From NCBI RefSeq assembly GCF_036345155.1, contig NZ_CP107772.1, forward strand, positions 5,084,001 to 5,148,000: a DNA stretch of 64,000 bases. The letters are read 5' to 3'. This document shows, piece by piece, positions 26,292 to 34,306 of the stretch. The DNA is from Streptomyces sp. NBC_00582 (GTDB taxonomy: Bacteria; Actinomycetota; Actinomycetes; Streptomycetales; Streptomycetaceae). The translations under genes were made by a program, and so were the position numbers. Each line of letters begins with the position of its first letter. Within the stretch, counting starts at the first letter, position 1. The notes beneath the pieces were generated by a model. The model did no database searches. It was not told where the DNA came from and worked only from the letters and a program-made list of their open reading frames with translations.

Positions 26292-26531
26292 TCACGCCTG
26301 CTCGACGATGCGGATGGTCCGAATACCGGTTCCCCGATAGCGGGTCGGCGTCCTGGTCAGGACGGGACGGCCGTGCGGCCACTCCACGGTCGGCAGCGCC
26401 AGGTGCAGCACATGGGCGCCGCTCCAGTCGTCCTCGGTCTTACCTTCCGGATCCTCGCCCTCCGAGGTCGCCGTCCGCAGCCGCTTGCCGACGGAGGTGG
26501 CCGCCGCGAAGTCGAGGGCCTCGATGTTCAC
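26292..26531 (-). CDS. short hypothetical protein or gene fragment
   Basis: From GTG 26531 it gives 79 residues (VNIEALDFAAATSVGKRLRT ... RGTGIRTIRIVEQA). Composition and G/C third positions look genuinely coding, but the start is unclear (another GTG lies six codons upstream). Its 5' part overlaps the damaged tail of the next gene in another frame. It may be the detached C-terminus of a longer protein. I do not recognise it. Confidence 0.45.
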   Translation of the reverse strand: MNIEALDFAAATSVGKRLRTATSEGEDPEGKTEDDWSGAHVLHLALPTVEWPHGRPVLTRTPTRYRGTGIRTIRIVEQA

Positions 26532-26808
26532 GGACGGCAACGCGCCCACCCTGACGCGTCTGCGGATCCTGCCGCACCACCCGCCGCAGATACCGGGATT
26601 CCTCCAGCTCATGCAGAGCGGAGGCGATCCTCGCCCGCCCTTCCTTGCGCTGCTCGGCGAGGGTTCGAATCGTGGCGCGGGCGCCGTTCGGGAGGCTGAG
26701 GAGGTACGTCAGTACGCCTACCGCACACCAGGAGAGACTCCGGTCGCGAAGAAGGGCGTTCGAGAAGACGGAAAAGGCGCGCGTGGGCGTCGTACGATGA
26801 ATGCGCAT
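26440..26808 (-). CDS. helix-turn-helix protein with an abnormal C-terminus
   Basis: The first 85 residues of 122 form the typical Streptomyces winged-helix protein beginning MRIHRTTPTRAFSVFSNALL, with LAEQRKEGRARIASALHELE as the recognition part. From residue 87 the frame reads an Arg/Gly-rich tail (GGRVAVREHRGPRLRGG) that looks like the shadow of the overlapping reading frame. The usual C-terminal region is missing. GGAG precedes the ATG. Truncation through deletion or frameshift is likely, so function may be lost or reduced. Confidence 0.55.
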   Translation of the reverse strand: MRIHRTTPTRAFSVFSNALLRDRSLSWCAVGVLTYLLSLPNGARATIRTLAEQRKEGRARIASALHELEESRYLRRVVRQDPQTRQGGRVAVREHRGPRLRGGHLRRQAAADGDLGGRGSGR

Positions 26809-26853
26809 TGGGAGCTCCGCTTTCTCTGGTGGATCTGGCGCTCCTGTTGTCGA

Positions 26854-26903
26854 GCCCCCGGGTGTTGGCGCACCGCGGGGGCGTTTCTGTTGGCGTGACT
26901 CTA
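26854..26903 (-). promoter_or_regulatory. -10 element and 5'-leader hairpin of the HTH gene
   Basis: On the minus strand TAGAGT (26898-26903) is a good -10. It is followed by an 11-base-pair hairpin with one bulge: GCCCCCG and GGTG pair with CACC and CGGGGGC (26854-26882), loop of six. The hairpin ends 46 bases before the start codon. It could shield the leader or end transcription coming from the plus strand, where GTTTCTGTT follows it. Confidence 0.45.
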
Positions 26904-26966
26904 TGGGTACGCAAAGCGACGAACGCAAGCTGGAAGTGGCTTTTCCTGGGCTGGAGTTCTCGCTTT

Positions 26967-27415
26967 TCACTCGGCGGAGTGAAGTGCGGTGCGCAGGAGC
27001 AGGGTGTGGACGAAACGGTCGGGGGCCGTGGGGCGGTAGCGCCAGGCGAACGGCCAGGTCATGTCGTCCAGGGCCGGGATCGGGATGAACCACTCCTTGT
27101 CCGGGCCGCTGGTCAGGCGGGTGACTTCCGGGGCCAGGCCAGGTGGGCCGTACTTCCGGGCGGGACCAGGAAGTACACGCACCGGCGTCCGCTCGCCGTC
27201 TCGATCACCGGCCCCGGATCACCCCCGGTCATCCTCGCCAACCGGTCGGCCACCTCCCGACCCCAGTCGCCGTCCAGCCGTACGGCATCGAACCGCACGC
27301 CCGCCTTACGGACTTGAACCCCGGATTCCGGAAGCCAGTCCAGGTCACTTTGTGTATTCACCGGGCCAGTTTCCGGAGTCCGACCTACCGTCTTCCATAA
27401 CGCGCTGTCGACCAT
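26967..27415 (-). pseudogene. frameshifted hypothetical gene beside the XRE/DUF397 pair
   Basis: Two adjacent frames together make one protein. The first, from ATG 27415 or GTG 27361, reads NTQSDLDWLPESGVQVRKAG ... CVYFLVPPGSTAHLAWP and stops at 27113. The second continues PEVTRLTSGPDKEWFIPIPA ... FVHTLLLRTALHSAE to 26967. One missing C in the run of four at 27130-27133 explains the break. Intact proteins of about 130-145 residues with this pattern occur next to XRE/DUF397 pairs in Streptomyces, as I remember. A sequencing error is the alternative. Confidence 0.6.
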
Positions 27416-27486
27416 CCGCAACAGTCGGGAGGCGGCTCGAATCGCTGGTGACCGGTTGAGTCCGGTTGAGTTCGGGGGTGACCGCA

Positions 27487-28329
27487 ATGGCGCGGGCTGA
27501 GAACAAGGTGGAAGCGGGCGGTACGGCCCAGGTGGTGGCCGCGCTGGCGAAGGCCCTGCGGGAGCAACAGGAGTTGACGCAGGAGGAGCTGGGCAAGCGG
27601 ATCGGTTACACCGGTTCGGCCGTCAGCGCGATGGAGACTTGCGCGCAGCCCGCGAGCGACAAGATGCTGGTCAAGTTGGAGGAGTCCATCGGGGGCGGGC
27701 TGGGGGTCTTCGAGAAGGCCCGCAAATACATGCTGCTGGACAAGTACCCGCCCCAGTTCAAGAACTTCGCGCTGATGGAGGCGGAGGCGGTCTCGTTGTC
27801 CTCGTATCAGACATTCGTGGTCGACGGTCTGTTCCAGACGCCTGAGTACGCCCGGGCGTTGATCGGCGGTGGCTTCCCCAAGCTTCCCGAGGCGAAGGTG
27901 GAGGAACTGGTCGAGGCTCGGATCGCGCGTCGGGCGCTCTTCGACCGCACGGACCCGCAGCCCATGACCGAGCTGATCCTGGACGAGTCGGTGCTGCAAC
28001 GGCCCATCGGGGGCTGGGAGGTACTGCGCGGCCAACTACGTTCGCTGGCCGAGGACGCCGAACGGGACACCGTCAGCCTCCAGGTGATGCCCATGGACCG
28101 GGGGCTGCGGGGAAGCCACGCCGGCACCCGAGGCGACATGGTCCTGGTGGTGACCAAGGAGCACCACCACGTGGTCTACATGGAGATCGAGGACGAGAGT
28201 GTGCTGGTCAGCGATCCCGTAAAGGTCGCCGGCCTCACCCACCGGTATGCGAAGATCCGATCACAGGCCTTGAGTCCGGACGACTCGCTGAGCCTCATCC
28301 GGAAGTTGGCGGCAGAGGAGCGGACATGA
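27487..28329 (+). CDS. XRE-family regulator with DUF5753 domain
   Basis: The 280-residue protein has an N-terminal XRE helix-turn-helix (LTQEELGKRIGYTGSAVSAME, in two pieces, about residues 31-52) and a C-terminal DUF5753 domain (about 100-270, with VDGLFQTPEYARALI and MELIL/LQVMP segments). Such regulators are numerous in Streptomyces and usually lie with a DUF397 gene, forming a BldB/WhiJ-like control pair. GGGGG lies six bases upstream of ATG 27487. The ATGA overlap links it to DUF397. Confidence 0.9.
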   Translation: MARAENKVEAGGTAQVVAALAKALREQQELTQEELGKRIGYTGSAVSAMETCAQPASDKMLVKLEESIGGGLGVFEKARKYMLLDKYPPQFKNFALMEAEAVSLSSYQTFVVDGLFQTPEYARALIGGGFPKLPEAKVEELVEARIARRALFDRTDPQPMTELILDESVLQRPIGGWEVLRGQLRSLAEDAERDTVSLQVMPMDRGLRGSHAGTRGDMVLVVTKEHHHVVYMEIEDESVLVSDPVKVAGLTHRYAKIRSQALSPDDSLSLIRKLAAEERT

Positions 28330-28517
28330 CCAGCACCCTGCGGTGGTTCAAGTCGAGCTACAGCAACGACAGCGGCGGCCAGTGCGTCGAAATCGCCCCC
28401 TCCCCCGCCCTCACCCACATCCGCGACTCCAAGAACCCCGGCGGCCCGACCCTCCGCGTCTCCACGGAGTCCTGGGCCGCCTTCGTACAGCAGGTACGCG
28501 CTCAGTACGTCAGGTAG
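28326..28517 (+). CDS. DUF397 protein (WhiJ-system small partner)
   Basis: The 63-residue protein contains the standard DUF397 core: RWFKSSYSNDSGGQCVEIA, RDSKNPGGPTLRVS and WAAFVQQVR. These small proteins act with the adjacent XRE regulator, probably relieving repression of development genes. ATG overlaps the XRE stop by four bases. The end overlaps the convergent hydrolase gene by 16 bases. Confidence 0.92.
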   Translation: MTSTLRWFKSSYSNDSGGQCVEIAPSPALTHIRDSKNPGGPTLRVSTESWAAFVQQVRAQYVR

Positions 28518-29278
28518 CAGCTCTTCAGGACGCCGTAGAGGGGGTCGACGCCGAAGACCGCCGCCTTGCAGGTGGTGCCGCCGGAAAGGGTCTTGTACAC
28601 GTACCGGCCCTTCGCGCCGTAGGCGACGGTCCGTTTTCCGGTGAAGGCGCACGTGCCGCCCTGGGAGGCGCAGGCGGTCGTCTTGTAGCCCGCCGGGGCG
28701 GCGGGACCCGTGTAGCAGGACTTCGTCTCGTTGCCGATCGGGTCGCCGCCGAAGGACGCGGTCGTACAGGCGGTGTTGCCGGTGGCGACGGCCGTGTTGA
28801 AGGAGCCGTACGCGCCGTACATCACGGGCTGGCCGGCGACGGCCGCGCAGGTGCCGCCCTCGGCCGAGCACTTGGTCCAGCCGGCCGGGGCGCCGTTGGG
28901 CGCGAGGTAGCAGGACTTGAGGACGTTGGCCGCCGGGTCGCCGCCGAACTTGGCGCTGGTGCAGGCGACGCCGCCCTTGGTGACCAGGTGCTTGAAGTTG
29001 CCGTTGGCGCCGAACACGACGTCACGGTTGTAGCCGGGGACCGAGCAGGTGCCGCCCTCGCTCGCGCACTTGGTGTAGCCGTAGGGGCCGCCCGCGCTCG
29101 CGATGTAGCAGGTCTTGACGATGTCGGCGGCCGGGTCGCCGCCGAAGGCGGAGCTGGTGCAGGGGATGCTGCCGGTCGCCGTCTTGTAGGCGTACGCCCC
29201 CGAGCCGAACGCCACCGCGCGGGTGCCGCTGAAGGTGCAGGTGCCGCCCTCGCTCGCACATCGCGTGTACCCGGCGGG
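28502..29278 (-). repeat. four tandem 64-66-residue protein repeats
   Basis: Units at 29087-29278, 28889-29086, 28697-28888 and 28502-28696 each begin P-x-G-[YW]-[KT] and share CAS/SxGGTC, a middle Y/F-G-A-x-G segment, FG(G)DP, and K-x-CY. Cysteines recur at equal spacing, suggesting one or two disulfides per unit. The four copies are diverged, so they are old duplications. Confidence 0.85.
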
Positions 29279-30232
29279 GAGGGGGCCACTGGTGCCGATC
29301 ATGTACTTCACCAGGGACGCCACGGCCTTCATGCCGGCCTCGTTGGGGTGGTAGGTGGCCCGGCCGGAGGCGGGCTTGTACTTCTCCACCCAGGGAGTGG
29401 ACGCGCACGCGTCGTGGCCGTGGCTGGCGGCGGCGACGTTGACCAGGGTCGCCCCGGTGACGGTCGCCGCGGCGGCGGTCGCGTCGGCCAGCCGGGAGGC
29501 GACGGTGCGCTCGTACGCCAGCTGGCTCGCGGTGAGCGGCACACCGGTGCAGGTACCCGAGTCGGGCAGGACGGTCATGTAGTTCACCAGGAGGACCCGC
29601 GCCTGCGGAGAGATCTTGTGGACGGCCTTCACGACGTTCTGGATCCGCCCGCTCACCGCGCCGAGGGCCGTGTCGATCGCGGACGTGCTCACGGTCCCGC
29701 AGTTGGCCTCGCCCTTGTTCTGGCAGGAGTACGAGACGACGCTGCCCAGGTAGTTGACGTCGTTGCCGCCGATGGTGACCGTGACCAGCCGGGTCGTGCT
29801 CTTCACGGCGTTGATCTGCGCCGACTGCCCGCCCTGGCTCGCGGTGAGGACGTTCGCCGTGGTGGCGCCACTGCAGGTGACGTCCGTCAGCTTCGCCCCG
29901 GTGTCACGGGCCACGATGCTGGCGTAGTTGTTGTTCGACCGGCTGCACGCCGCCGCCACGCTCCCCTCCTTCACCGGGGGGATGCTCGGGCCGGCGGCGA
30001 ACGAACTGCCCATCGCGACGTACTCGACCCCGGCGGCCGAGGCGGTGGTGACGGAGGAGGACGCGGCGGAGGAGGACGCCGCGGAGAGGGACTCCCTGGC
30101 CGCCGAGTCCACGGGCGAGGGGTCGGCCCCGGGGCTCCCTCCGAGGTTCGCGCACCCGGTCGCGAACCCGACGGACAGGACCAGCCCGAGCATTCCCGTC
30201 CGCCGGCGGTGCCGCTGCTTGATGTTCGCCAT
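28502..30232 (-). CDS. secreted SGNH/GDSL hydrolase with four C-terminal Cys-rich repeats
   Basis: The 576-residue protein has a signal peptide with a possible lipobox (ATGC, Cys27). An SGNH hydrolase domain follows (about 68-330): block I AMGSSFAAG with nucleophile Ser77, block III TIGGNDVN, and block V YHPNEAG. The block I Asp of GDS is replaced by Ser. From about residue 318 four repeats of 64-66 residues follow, each with about four cysteines and the GGTC and FGGDP landmarks; these may bind polysaccharide. ATG 30232 has GGAGGA seven bases upstream. Likely an exported lipase or esterase. Confidence 0.85.
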   Translation of the reverse strand: MANIKQRHRRRTGMLGLVLSVGFATGCANLGGSPGADPSPVDSAARESLSAASSSAASSSVTTASAAGVEYVAMGSSFAAGPSIPPVKEGSVAAACSRSNNNYASIVARDTGAKLTDVTCSGATTANVLTASQGGQSAQINAVKSTTRLVTVTIGGNDVNYLGSVVSYSCQNKGEANCGTVSTSAIDTALGAVSGRIQNVVKAVHKISPQARVLLVNYMTVLPDSGTCTGVPLTASQLAYERTVASRLADATAAAATVTGATLVNVAAASHGHDACASTPWVEKYKPASGRATYHPNEAGMKAVASLVKYMIGTSGPLPAGYTRCASEGGTCTFSGTRAVAFGSGAYAYKTATGSIPCTSSAFGGDPAADIVKTCYIASAGGPYGYTKCASEGGTCSVPGYNRDVVFGANGNFKHLVTKGGVACTSAKFGGDPAANVLKSCYLAPNGAPAGWTKCSAEGGTCAAVAGQPVMYGAYGSFNTAVATGNTACTTASFGGDPIGNETKSCYTGPAAPAGYKTTACASQGGTCAFTGKRTVAYGAKGRYVYKTLSGGTTCKAAVFGVDPLYGVLKSCYLTY

Positions 30233-30252
30233 GCGTGCTTCCTCCGTGGCGC

Positions 30253-30355
30253 AGTGTCGACACTTCAGCCGTCGACCATCCCTCAACTTGAGGGGCTGCC
30301 CTCTTACACGGAGGAGTTGACCGGTCGGTTGCAGCGAAGATCGACAATCTGTCGA
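30253..30355. promoter_or_regulatory. cluster of palindromes between the hydrolase and a small membrane gene
   Basis: The 100 bases hold AGTGTCGACACT (30253-30264, perfect palindrome), CCCTCAA-C-TTGAGGG (30280-30294) and TCGACA-ATC-TGTCGA (30341-30355). TCGAC-type cores recur five times. The region upstream of the hydrolase start is therefore likely an operator-rich promoter. Confidence 0.45.
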
Positions 30356-30483
30356 CAACAATGGGACAACACGTAGGTACGCCCGGCCCGGAGATGAGTA
30401 CGGGCACTCAGGCGCCCGTCGCCCGCCGAACGCCATCGTGGAGATCACACCGAAGCACCGCACCCGCTCTCCAGGAGGCACCC

Positions 30484-30783
30484 ATGAACGGCTACCGCTC
30501 GCTCGTCTCGGCCCTGCGCACCCCCGCCGCCCTCGGCTATCTGCTCCTCGTGGGCGTGCTCACGGCATGGGTCGCGGTGGACACGCTGTTCATCTCGCAC
30601 GCGGACGCGTCCTTGGCCGGGATGTGGCTGTTCTTCGCCACCGCCCCCACCTCGCTGCTGTTCCTGGTGGTGCCCGGCCAGCTCGCGCTGATCGGGGTGC
30701 CGATCGGGGCGGTGGTCCAGGCGGCCCTGCTCGGCGCCGCCTACCAGGGACTCACCCGGACCCGCCCCGTGACCGCCGGCTAG
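30484..30783 (+). CDS. small membrane protein (SCO4225-like)
   Basis: The 99-residue protein has three hydrophobic helices (about 15-35, 44-64 and 69-88) with WVAVDTLFISHADASLAGMWLF in between (in two pieces). This resembles the SCO4225-family membrane proteins as I recall. AGGAGG is placed well ahead of ATG 30484. Role unknown. It is divergent from the hydrolase and converges on the 5'-nucleotidase gene. Confidence 0.7.
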   Translation: MNGYRSLVSALRTPAALGYLLLVGVLTAWVAVDTLFISHADASLAGMWLFFATAPTSLLFLVVPGQLALIGVPIGAVVQAALLGAAYQGLTRTRPVTAG

Positions 30784-30793
30784 TGCCGGGGCA

Positions 30794-32605
30794 CTAGAAG
30801 ACCGGCGTGCCGTCCTGGGTCAGCCTCCAGTTGGTGACGGCGAAGTCCGCCGGGTTCAGGGTGCCCTTGGCCGTCACGTAGTCGATCATCAGCTGGCGGA
30901 TCTCGTTGGTCGAGCTGTACGCGATGGCGGCGGAGGCGATGTGCGGGTAGCCGGAGCCGCCGTTGGCCCGGTAGTTGTTGACCGCGACGACGAAGACCTG
31001 GTCGTCGGTGACCGCGGCCCCGTCGTAGGTGAGGTTCTTGATCCGGGAGCCCTCCGCCGCGGCGATGTCGATCTCGTAGTCGACGCCCGCCGCCGTGTCG
31101 TACATGTAGTCCCAGAAGCTGTTGGCGTTGGTGAGGGTGGCGGTGTCCACGGCCGTGCCGGCCGGCACCTGGTGGTAGTACTTCGCCGCGTACTCCAGGT
31201 AGTCCCTGAGCTGGGCGCCCGTGAGCTTCTTGCCGTAGAGGGTGTTGTCGTAGATGTAGAGCCCGGCGATGTCCTTGATGGTCACGTCCCCCGCGGGGAT
31301 GTCCGCCGTACGGCTGAAGGGCGCGGCGACCGAGATGAGCGGGAGGGCCGCGTCCGCCGCCGAGAGACCCGCCTTGACCGTCCGCGTCTGGACCTCGTGG
31401 ATGAAGTCCATGATCGGGACGTCCTTCCAGCAGGACTCCGCCGCCGAGAGGTCGGCCGTGCAGGTGCCGACCGCGGTGTTGACGTACTTGACGACGAGTT
31501 CGTGATCGGCCTCCAGGAGCTTCTTGATCTCCGGGTCCTCGTCGACGGTGTTGGGGTTGAGTGTCTGGGCGGTCTTGCCGACGACCTTCCAGCGGCCGTG
31601 CTCCAGCTCCACCTCGAAGTCGAAGACGCTGAGCCGGTACCCCCAGCAGTACGGCTCGGACAGCAGCACCTCCTCCCCCGTCTCCGCGTTCTTCACGGTG
31701 TACGACGGCACCTCGACGTGCGTGTGGCCGACGAGGATCGCGTCGATGCCGGGGACCTGCTCCGCGACCAGGTTCGAGGCGTTCTCGACGTACGGGAGCT
31801 CGTCGCCGTAGGACGACGAACCGTCGAGCCCCGAGTGGTCGGTCAGGAAGACCACGTCACAGCCCAGCGCGCGCAGCCTCGGCACGTACTTCTTCGCCTG
31901 CTCGACCAGCCCGGGGAAGACCATCCTCCCGCTGACGTTGTCCTTGTCCCAGATCGCGATGCCCGGGTTGGTGAGGCCGAGGATGCCGACCTTGATGTCC
32001 GGGGCGCCGGGGACGCGGATCTTCTTCACGGTGTACGGCGGGAACGCCGGCCGCAGGGTCTTCGCGTCCAGCGCGTTCGCGCCGAGCAGCGGGAAGCGGC
32101 ACTGCTTCTCGAACTTGCGCAGCACCTCGATGCCGTAGTTGAACTCGTGGTTGCCGAGGGCGGCGGCGTCGTAGCGCATGTGGTTCATGGCGACGGCCAT
32201 CGGGTGCCGGACGCCGTTCGTGATCGGCTCGACCCGGGCGAAGTAGTACGCCAGTGACGTGCCCTGGATGATGTCGCCGGCGTCGACGAGCAGGACGTGG
32301 TCCTCGCCCTTCGCCTTCCGCTGCTGCTCGATGAGCGTGGCGACGCGCGCGACGCCGACGGAGTTGCCCTTGCTGTCGCTGTAGGCGGCGTCCTTGTAGT
32401 AGTCCCAGTCGAAGACGTGGCTGTGCAGGTCGGTGGTGCCCAGGATGGAGAAGGTCCAGGTGCGGGGGGCTTTGGGGGGCTTGTGGTCGGCGGCTTCGGC
32501 GGTACCGGCGCCGACGGTCCCGGCGACGGCCACCGCCGCACCGGCCACGGCCGACTTCTGCACGAACTCACGACGGTTCAGGGGAGGTACGGGGCTGACG
32601 GGCAT
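30794..32605 (-). CDS. Tat-exported bifunctional metallophosphatase/5'-nucleotidase
   Basis: The 603-residue protein starts with a Tat signal (LNRREFVQKSAVAGAAVAVAG, in two pieces) cleaved near residue 39. The metallophosphatase domain has Asp59, His61 and His63 in TTDLHSH, NHEFNYG, and GHTHVEV. The C-terminal 5'-nucleotidase domain (about 360-590) has FSRTADIPAGDVTIKDI and the substrate-stacking Tyr/Phe region. It releases phosphate and nucleoside from nucleotides outside the cell. ATG 32605 was chosen over an earlier ATG because CAGGAG lies six bases upstream. Confidence 0.92.
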   Translation of the reverse strand: MPVSPVPPLNRREFVQKSAVAGAAVAVAGTVGAGTAEAADHKPPKAPRTWTFSILGTTDLHSHVFDWDYYKDAAYSDSKGNSVGVARVATLIEQQRKAKGEDHVLLVDAGDIIQGTSLAYYFARVEPITNGVRHPMAVAMNHMRYDAAALGNHEFNYGIEVLRKFEKQCRFPLLGANALDAKTLRPAFPPYTVKKIRVPGAPDIKVGILGLTNPGIAIWDKDNVSGRMVFPGLVEQAKKYVPRLRALGCDVVFLTDHSGLDGSSSYGDELPYVENASNLVAEQVPGIDAILVGHTHVEVPSYTVKNAETGEEVLLSEPYCWGYRLSVFDFEVELEHGRWKVVGKTAQTLNPNTVDEDPEIKKLLEADHELVVKYVNTAVGTCTADLSAAESCWKDVPIMDFIHEVQTRTVKAGLSAADAALPLISVAAPFSRTADIPAGDVTIKDIAGLYIYDNTLYGKKLTGAQLRDYLEYAAKYYHQVPAGTAVDTATLTNANSFWDYMYDTAAGVDYEIDIAAAEGSRIKNLTYDGAAVTDDQVFVVAVNNYRANGGSGYPHIASAAIAYSSTNEIRQLMIDYVTAKGTLNPADFAVTNWRLTQDGTPVF

Positions 32606-32700
32606 GCGGAGCTCCTGGAACGGGGGAGGAAGGGGCAACGGCAGCTACTCGCGTAGATGCTTGCCTTCCGCCCGTTACCGGCGTAACCGCGAACAGGCCA

Positions 32701-32732
32701 TGGGCCGGTCAAGGATGTCCAAGACCGGCCCA
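32701..32732 (-). terminator. terminator after purA
   Basis: TGGGCCGGTC and GACCGGCCCA pair perfectly over ten bases around a 12-base loop. It lies 67 bases after the purA stop, before the 5'-nucleotidase start. No long U-tract follows, as is usual in Streptomyces. Confidence 0.7.
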
Positions 32733-32755
32733 AGTCAGCCTGCTGTCACATGACT

Positions 32756-32780
32756 TGCATGGCCTGCATGGCCTGCATGA
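32756..32780. repeat. nine-base tandem repeat
   Basis: TGCATGGCC occurs twice in a row, followed by TGCATGA. It lies in the short gap right after the purA stop. No function is evident; slippage could change the copy number. Confidence 0.6.
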
Positions 32781-32798
32781 CTCACGTGACGCGCCTGT

Positions 32799-34082
32799 TT
32801 ACAGGAAGGAGTTGATCTCGATCGTCTCGTCGCGGCCCGGGCCCACGCCGATCGCGGAGATCGGGGCGCCGGACATCTCCTCCAGGGCCTTGACGTAGGC
32901 CTGCGCGTTCTTCGGGAGGTCGGAGAACGACTTGGCCTTGGTGATGTCCTCGGACCAGCCGGGGAGGGTCTCGTAGATGGGCTTCGCGTGGTGGAAGTCC
33001 GACTGGGAGTACGGGAGTTCCTCGACGCGCTTGCCGTCGATCTCATAGGCGACGCAGACCGGGATCTGCTCCCAGCCCGTGAGGACGTCGAGCTTGGTGA
33101 GGAAGAAGTCGGTCAGGCCGTTCACGCGGGTCGCGTAGCGGGCGATGACCGCGTCGAACCAGCCGCAGCGGCGGTCACGGCCGGTGGTGACGCCCCGCTC
33201 GCCGCCGATGCGCCGCAGCGCCTCGCCGTCCTCGTCGAAGAGCTCGGTGGGGAAGGGGCCGGCGCCGACGCGGGTGGTGTACGCCTTGAGGATGCCGATC
33301 ACGCGGCTGATCTTCGTCGGGCCGACTCCCGCGCCGGTGCAGGCGCCGCCCGCAGTCGGGTTGGAGGAGGTGACGAAGGGGTACGTGCCGTGGTCGATGT
33401 CGAGGAGCGTGCCCTGGCCGCCCTCGAACAGCACGACCTTGTTCTCCTCCAGGGCCTGGTTGAGGACCAGGACGGTGTCGGCGACGTACGGGGCCAGCTT
33501 CTCCGCGTACTCCAGCAGCTCGCCCACGACCTGGTCGACGGCGATCGCGCGGCGGTTGTACAGCTTGGTCAGGAGCTGGTTCTTGACGTCGAGGGCCGCC
33601 TCCACCTTCTGCGTGAGGATCGACTCGTCGTAGAGGTCCTGGACCCGGATGCCCACCCGGTTGATCTTGTCGGCATATGTCGGACCGATACCGCGCCCGG
33701 TCGTGCCGATCTTGCGCTTTCCGAGGAAGCGTTCCGTCACCTTGTCGACAGTGACGTTGTAGGGGGTGATGATGTGCGCGTTGCCGCTGATCAGGAGCTT
33801 CGACGTGTCGACGCCGCGCTCGTTCAGACCGCTCAGCTCGGAGAGCAGGACCGACGGGTCGACGACGACGCCGTTTCCGATGACCGGCGTACAGCCGGGG
33901 GACAGGATTCCGGAAGGGAGGAGGTGGAGTGCGTACTTCTGGTCACCCACGACGACCGTGTGGCCGGCGTTGTTGCCGCCCTGGTAGCGCACTACGTAGT
34001 CCACCGAGCCGCCGAGTAGATCGGTGGCCTTTCCCTTGCCTTCGTCACCCCACTGAGCACCGAGCAGCACAAGTGCGGGCAC
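32799..34082 (-). CDS. purA: adenylosuccinate synthetase
   Basis: The 427-residue protein joins IMP to aspartate using GTP, the first step from IMP to AMP. Family marks are the P-loop QWGDEGKGK (residues 10-18), [31 protein letters not shown] and the C-terminal [10 protein letters not shown]. The GTG at 34082 has AAGGGG upstream. It is monocistronic, ended by the hairpin at 32701-32732. A roughly 190-base leader with a 5' hairpin and direct repeats precedes it. Confidence 0.97.
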   Translation of the reverse strand: MPALVLLGAQWGDEGKGKATDLLGGSVDYVVRYQGGNNAGHTVVVGDQKYALHLLPSGILSPGCTPVIGNGVVVDPSVLLSELSGLNERGVDTSKLLISGNAHIITPYNVTVDKVTERFLGKRKIGTTGRGIGPTYADKINRVGIRVQDLYDESILTQKVEAALDVKNQLLTKLYNRRAIAVDQVVGELLEYAEKLAPYVADTVLVLNQALEENKVVLFEGGQGTLLDIDHGTYPFVTSSNPTAGGACTGAGVGPTKISRVIGILKAYTTRVGAGPFPTELFDEDGEALRRIGGERGVTTGRDRRCGWFDAVIARYATRVNGLTDFFLTKLDVLTGWEQIPVCVAYEIDGKRVEELPYSQSDFHHAKPIYETLPGWSEDITKAKSFSDLPKNAQAYVKALEEMSGAPISAIGVGPGRDETIEINSFL

Positions 34083-34158
34083 GCGCGTACACCCCTTCCG
34101 GGTGGGGCATGTCCAAGGTCAGGGGCGTACGCGAAGGCTCTTTCCACCACCGCGTGCA

Positions 34159-34281
34159 CCGCGACCGTCGTTGGCCGCAGTTCCGCGACCGTCGTCGGTC
34201 GCACACCGTCGGACCCGGATGCCCCGGAATAGACGAAGCCCCTGGCGCAATAGCGCAAGGGGCTCTTGCACAAAGATGCTA
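34159..34281 (-). promoter_or_regulatory. purA promoter and structured leader
   Basis: On the minus strand TAGCAT (34276-34281) is a plausible -10, though no -35 is clear. Six bases further, AGCCCCT and GCGC pair with GCGC and AGGGGCT (34237-34264; 11 base pairs, one mismatch, four-base loop), so a hairpin would stand at the very 5' end of the RNA. Downstream the 13-mer ACGACGGTCGCGG is repeated exactly at 34159-34171 and 34183-34195, 24 bases apart. Attenuation or protein binding is possible; neither is shown. Confidence 0.45.
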
Positions 34282-34306
34282 CCCGAGGAAGCGAGGCAGG
34301 ACCGAG

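Noticed and set aside
26655..26680. GGGTTCGAATC resembles a tRNA T-arm
   Set aside because: It lies in the coding part of the HTH gene (residues around ATIRTLAEQ), and no acceptor stem or anticodon arm can be formed around it.
26199..28517. Integrated plasmid or phage
   Set aside because: An HTH relic and XRE/DUF397 genes are present, but there is no integrase, no tRNA attachment site and no flanking direct repeat.
32756..32780. TGCATGGCC repeats as a CRISPR-like array
   Set aside because: Units are nine bases and directly joined without spacers; it is only a short tandem repeat.
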